Source: Sipunculus nudus (Eukaryota > Annelida > Sipuncula > Golfingiida > Sipunculidae). From it: DNA of 64,000 nucleotides. The notes beneath the pieces are model-generated. The model was not told where the DNA came from. It made no database searches and saw only the letters and a list, made by a program, of their open reading frames with translations. The DNA is taken from assembly GCA_026874595.1 (NCBI GenBank), contig CM049320.1:22331714-22395713 (forward strand). Reading direction: 5' to 3'. Below, piece after piece: positions 59,875-64,000 of this stretch (its first letter is position 1; each line of letters begins with the position of its first letter). Position numbers and translations under genes: made by a program.

Positions 59875-60773
59875 GAGTAGAACGCCTACATTACGGTAAC
59901 CATTGGGACTGGATGAAAGTGGCCTTAATACAGGAGTGGCCGTTATACAGGACTTTACCAGTATAGGGGGTTAAAATGTAACAAGAATCCAAGTTCAAAT
60001 CTTTATTACGATAAAAAAAGTAAACGTATACACAGAGTATTAGTATAAAACCTGTTATCAATAAAAAAATAAAATAAAATATTAACAATCACGTCAAAGT
60101 GATTGGGACAGAGTATGCGCAACATTTCATACATGTAACTATGTTTATTTTGCATTCATTATTATGAACGTATGAGTAAATTGTGCGATGTTTGCCGCAC
60201 TGTTTTCGTTTGGTGCACGTGTTCACAAGGACATTAGAGACAGTTTTATGATCCACAGTTTCTTACATATCATTGGGACCCGCTGGTTGTCATTCGTTAA
60301 TTAAATGACAAACACCCTGATTAAGATCCAGCTCGCACGACTGATTTCCAAACATACACGCAGTTGAGAACATATGCCTTACCATTGTGCATACTAATGA
60401 GGCTGAGTGGGGGAGTGCGACGTTGGCTACGTGTCAAACAACCCAGTCACGGTCGAGTGGTTATCTTTATCCAGGCCCTCATTAACAGACAGGAATATGT
60501 GAAAGCGGACACTTTTGTAATGATATTGAGGTCAAAAGTGGCCGCTCGATTTGTTGAGCCCATGTCATGGAGTCACTATCCCTGACCGTAATTGAGGCGT
60601 TTCCCGGCCTGCGGGACCGAGAGACCTGGCCGTAATACGGAATAGATGAGTGACCGTAATTGACAACAAAATGATTATGAAATATAACGGTCGAAAATTT
60701 GGGACCGGAAAATCTGACCGTAATAGACGTATTGACCGTTATTGAGGCGTGGCCGTTAGCAGGCGTTCTACTG
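59875..60773. mobile_element. pogo/Tigger-type non-autonomous element
   Basis: The ends are GAGTAGAACGCCT and AGGCGTTCTACTG, flanked by TA on both sides. Inward are GGCCTTAATACAG, GGCCGTTATACAG and, on the right, GACCGTAAT / GACCGTTATTGAGGCG motifs, the same style of TIR as Tigger elements. No transposase frame is evident. It sits about 80 bases upstream of the orphan family exon. Confidence 0.72.
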
Positions 60774-60854
60774 TATATTATATTTACTTTTCAAGCAACT
60801 TTACATTTGATCTTTCTTCCTATCCCAATAAACGGTGAACATTCACTTACTTAG

Positions 60855-60949
60855 GTGGCAGAACTATGTTGTTTGTACAGTTAATGGAAATACCTGTAAA
60901 ATGGAAGCGGAGAATCATGGTTGCTTTGAGCAGCAGGTCTTATGCACAG
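60855..60949 (+). CDS. Orphan exon of the secreted family (repeat 2, second half)
   Basis: Acceptor TTCACTTACTTAG, donor GTAAGA, 95 nt, open frame: W-QNYVVCTVNGNTCKMEAE, C, then CFEQQVLC. Length and splice phases equal the exons at 4124-4218 and 53714-53808. No sushi or PAN exon follows on the plus strand before the minus-strand PAN exons at 62.1-63.5 kb, and no certain upstream family exon was found. It may be part of a divergent or fragmented gene. Confidence 0.65.
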
Positions 60950-60954
60950 GTAAG

Positions 60955-62135
60955 AGAAGTCATGTATTTGTATCTTTGATATTAAAGATTGAAAAAAAAT
61001 GCCTAGAACAAATGTATCTACCTAGGGCGAGGTGCAGATATTTATTTAGGTCATAATTATATATTTCTTCTGTTGGTCTTTCTCTGTCACTGATTTATAC
61101 GATTTGGTTGATTGTTTAAATCCCAGAATGTACCTTACTATGATCGAATTATTTTGACCCATTTTCATTGACCATGACTGATTTTCAAGGTCATACATAT
61201 AATAAGGGCCGATTTGTTAAAGATTTTTAATTTCGAATACCTCATATATTATAAGTACAGTAAACAGGAGGCAAATGAATACATGAAATGTAGTTCCGGT
61301 ACGTTCTACGCAAACATTTTCACATGTTCGGAAAGTAATTCAGGTGACTTTTTATTTAAACTTTTAATACAAACTGTTTAAAATGACGCCTCCGATTTCG
61401 CCTCTTTCGTAAAAAAAACTCAAGAAGGAACGATCTTCTTTAAATTCAGTTTCACCAAACTATAGTTTAATCTAAAGCATTACATCTTAGAAATAGTTGG
61501 GTCAGCAGGGCCAGAGGTGAAGGTCATCTTAGAGTCAAAAGACAAAAATGTAGTTGGCTGTTACACACTCGAACTTAAGATATCAACTTTCATCAAATTA
61601 AACTGTCTGTCAGTAAAGTCCATCATTACAGTCGCTATGGTCCGCCCCAATATAAAATTAAGTGAAATATTGTTAGATTTGATCAAAGTTTTAGATATGT
61701 GAAGGGTATGTTAAATTGCAAGTTTGGTATCGATATCACCAACAGTTCTACAATAATATGCATATTACGATAACGTGACCTCGCCATTGATACCTCATCC
61801 ATAAAAACAGGACGGAACTCAAGGAGGAACTACGAAATTTCAATTCTCTTTCACAGAACAATATTTATTACTAAAACATAACATCATACAAACAATCAAA
61901 TTTCATTTCTCTTACAGGGAACTATAGTTATAGCTGAAACATTATATCATAAAAATGATAGGGTCAGTATGGCCACATATCAAGGTCACATTATAGGTGA
62001 TAAGGTAGAATATAGATGGCCATTTCTCATAGATTACTGAACATATTAAGTTTATAAAGTACCTGTCTGTTAAGCGTGTCCATCATTACAATATCTACAA
62101 TATCTATATACAAGATATATAAGATCTGCCCTCAG
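60955..62135. other. Diverged repeats, no gene
   Basis: Two loosely similar blocks (about 61430-61640 and 61850-62100) share GGGTCAG-A-GGCCA, AAGGTCA, CTGTCTGT-AA and GTCCATCATTACA. They are an old direct repeat of about 440-base spacing. Confidence 0.45.
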
Positions 62136-62139
62136 CCTT

Positions 62140-62222
62140 TTAAGGCCTATCAAGTTTGTGATCACAGCCGATGGCTCTTGCTCACGTTGAACACCAGGCT
62201 ACATGTTTCCTCTTTAAGTTAC
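62140..62222 (-). pseudogene. Remnant of a PAN exon 3' end
   Basis: TTAAGGCCTATCAAGTTTGT, then GATGGCTCTTGCTCACGTTG and ACACCAGGCTACATG, align with the end of the PAN exon at 63219 (AAGGCCAGTAAAACTCG, GATGGATCTTGTTCATATTG, ACACTTGGCTGCATG). Only the last 80 bases or so are detectable. Confidence 0.6.
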
Positions 62223-62224
62223 AA

Positions 62225-63215
62225 TCACAAGGTGTTCTACAAAATTTACAACATAATATTAACACTGATAATGTGCACGTGCAGTTAGATATTAATATAT
62301 ATTATAATGTATAATATTATATATAATTTAATTGGAGTATTGTGTTGAGGGGCTGTGTGTTAAGTGATAATGCGTATTCTACTTTACTAAAATACAATTG
62401 ACACTGAAAATGTGTACGTGAAGTTAGACAAACATATATATTAAAATATGTCATAGAATCATACATACATTTAAAAACGCGTATCGTGTTTTGAATCTCA
62501 ACATCTGACAACTGTCATGTGTCGACTGTTACACTATCCTACACGATGGAGTATGATAGAACATTTAAAAATCAGTATCACAAACTGGATATTTGGGCGT
62601 TGTTATCAGAAACGACCAAGATGAAATAGATGATTTGTAAAAATGCGAGTTATTATGTTTTCCGGTATAAATAACTTCTAGCAAATTTCAGGGGGCTGTG
62701 AAGACAAAATGCAAATAAACCTTTCATCTCATAATGTACATCGTTTTATGGATGCCAGACGTGGAACATAATGCACAGAATGAATAAATCTATAGTTAGT
62801 GCACGTAAAGCAGGAATACGTATTGTCCTACAATTCAGATATAAATATTTTGCTATCGGTGGCGGAAGCCTTCCACAACGTATGTATATGGAGCAGAAAT
62901 TTCTAAAATGATATTATGTAAGTGCAGTTTCGATAATTTACTTTTGTATAACTGGGATAGGAAACACGATTGGATTTATTATGTTGGGAATAATATGGGG
63001 TTTTCATTTTAAAAGCCTGAAAGTAAGGTACATACCACTTAACTGAATAGACACTGTTTGTATTAAAAAGATTCGTTGAATGCTTCATCACTCTGCTTAC
63101 AGGTGAGAACTTGTTATAACAACCAGTCATCCTGTTTTGTTTTGTATTGAACTTTTTTCACACGATTAAAGACTATAATATATTTTTGTGTATATACTAT
63201 AGCATAGGCGCTAAG
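62225..63215. other. Non-coding between PAN remnants
   Basis: AT-rich sequence. A short direct repeat (ACTGATAATGTGCACGTG and ACTGAAAATGTGTACGTG) occurs near 62265 and 62403. Nothing else is called. Confidence 0.4.
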
Positions 63216-63218
63216 GTG

Positions 63219-63482
63219 TTAAGGCCAGTAAAACTCGTAATAATCAGCTGATGGATCTTGTTCATATTGAACACTTGGCTGCATGGTTTTCTGGTTCAAC
63301 CGACAGGTGGAGTTACTGTTGTGGTAGGTGAAACTCATACACCCCCTCGGACGGCTGGCAGGAGGCAGCACACTGTCGGAACTTAAGAGTCATGGTTGTT
63401 GAATTTTCGTCCTTTACGGCAACACCGCGACGAGTCAGGATCCAATTGCGGAGGCACATGGCTTCATCGGGGTAACAGATTC
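63219..63482 (-). pseudogene. Locus 5: PAN exon with one-base insertion
   Basis: Acceptor CTTTCTACAG, 264 bases against 263 in the others. The frame is CYPDEAMCLRNWILTRRGVA ... CAASCQPSEG, then five G (on the coding strand) where others have three or four, shifting frame and stopping early. After the shift the expected MSFTYHNSNSTCRLNQ ... YEFYWP ending and TAA are intact. Intron sequence upstream (63650-63880) matches the locus 1 intron, so this is a recent duplicate whose other exons lie beyond the window. A homopolymer sequencing error would make it intact. Confidence 0.7.
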
Positions 63483-64000
63483 CTGTAGAAAGAAAAGAAA
63501 AATTATAAAGGAAATCAGAATGAATGGTGATACCTTTATTCATTCACTTTACTTGATAGTGCCCTTTATATGGTTCTTATATGCAAAAAAATAGTGCCTT
63601 AGATGAATGTTCATTCATTGCATCCACTGTGCTGTTTTCTACTAATTTTAATTTTCCAGGGTTGAAATGTTTTATGCCTGTGTCATAGTACAAACAATGT
63701 TTACTTTTCATATAAAATCAGATTATGATAGGTATTTGGAAAGTTAATGTTTTATTTTCCGCTGTTGTAGTTATTCTATGTTAACCCCAAGATATGCATA
63801 GACTTTAAACAAATGCAACATTCCTTTGATAATGGATAACTACAAGGTGATTGTGGCAGCGTGTGCCTTTTATGTGTGATTTGAGTGGATGCCAGATATG
63901 ATGGCAATCAGTATCCAAGCGCAATTTGTGTTGCCTGTTAGTAAAAACGTTTATTTTTATTCCGCGAAAAAGTGGGTCCATTGTTTGAATTCAGTGGTTG

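Noticed and set aside
1-64000. CRISPR arrays, operons or bacterial mobile elements
   Set aside because: No spaced direct-repeat array or ribosome-binding-site-led gene string exists. All tandem repeats are contiguous and the genes have introns.

Overview
The window is animal genomic DNA. Exons are short and separated by long AT-rich introns with GT-AG borders. Microsatellites (mostly AT), inverted-repeat elements, SINE-like elements and a decayed BEL/Pao retrotransposon are abundant. No bacterial gene organisation is present. The repeats and the secreted multi-domain family fit a marine invertebrate, most likely a lophotrochozoan such as a mollusc. That assignment is inference; no diagnostic single-copy gene is visible.

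The centrepiece is one apparently complete plus-strand gene at 43750-55846. Six exons join without a phase error into 939 coding bases (312 residues): a signal peptide, two cysteine-rich repeats resembling the resistin / PCSK9 C-terminal fold, one sushi (CCP) domain and one PAN/apple-like domain. A TATA motif lies about 70 bases upstream of the start and an AATAAA about 255 bases downstream of the stop.

Relatives and wrecks of this gene flank it on both strands. Locus 1 (minus, 2078-6388) keeps five exons, but has a frameshift in its first visible exon and has lost one splice donor. Locus 2 (minus, 11761-12678) is a truncated copy of the 3' end. A decayed plus-strand PAN exon lies at 13762-13975. 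An orphan exon with an open frame sits at 60855-60949 (plus). Another PAN exon with a one-base insertion lies at 63219-63482 (minus), with a remnant at 62140-62222. The picture is an expanding and decaying tandem family. A 1479-base tandem duplication at 23833-26790 carries two copies of a possible signal-peptide first exon (minus) with the same phase-1 donor as the intact gene.

Between these loci lie: a small-hairpin candidate (29522-29584); several foldback or MITE-like elements (2944-3297, 9184-9278, 9546-9875, 18124-18256); two TA-flanked pogo/Tigger-type elements (37076-38280, 59875-60773); a decayed BEL/Pao element (about 31100-34660, minus); two copies of one SINE family (27838-28030, 57215-57450); a 33-base minisatellite of 19 in-register units (42770-43396); and several tandem or dispersed repeats. 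Most of the remaining sequence holds nothing I can call.
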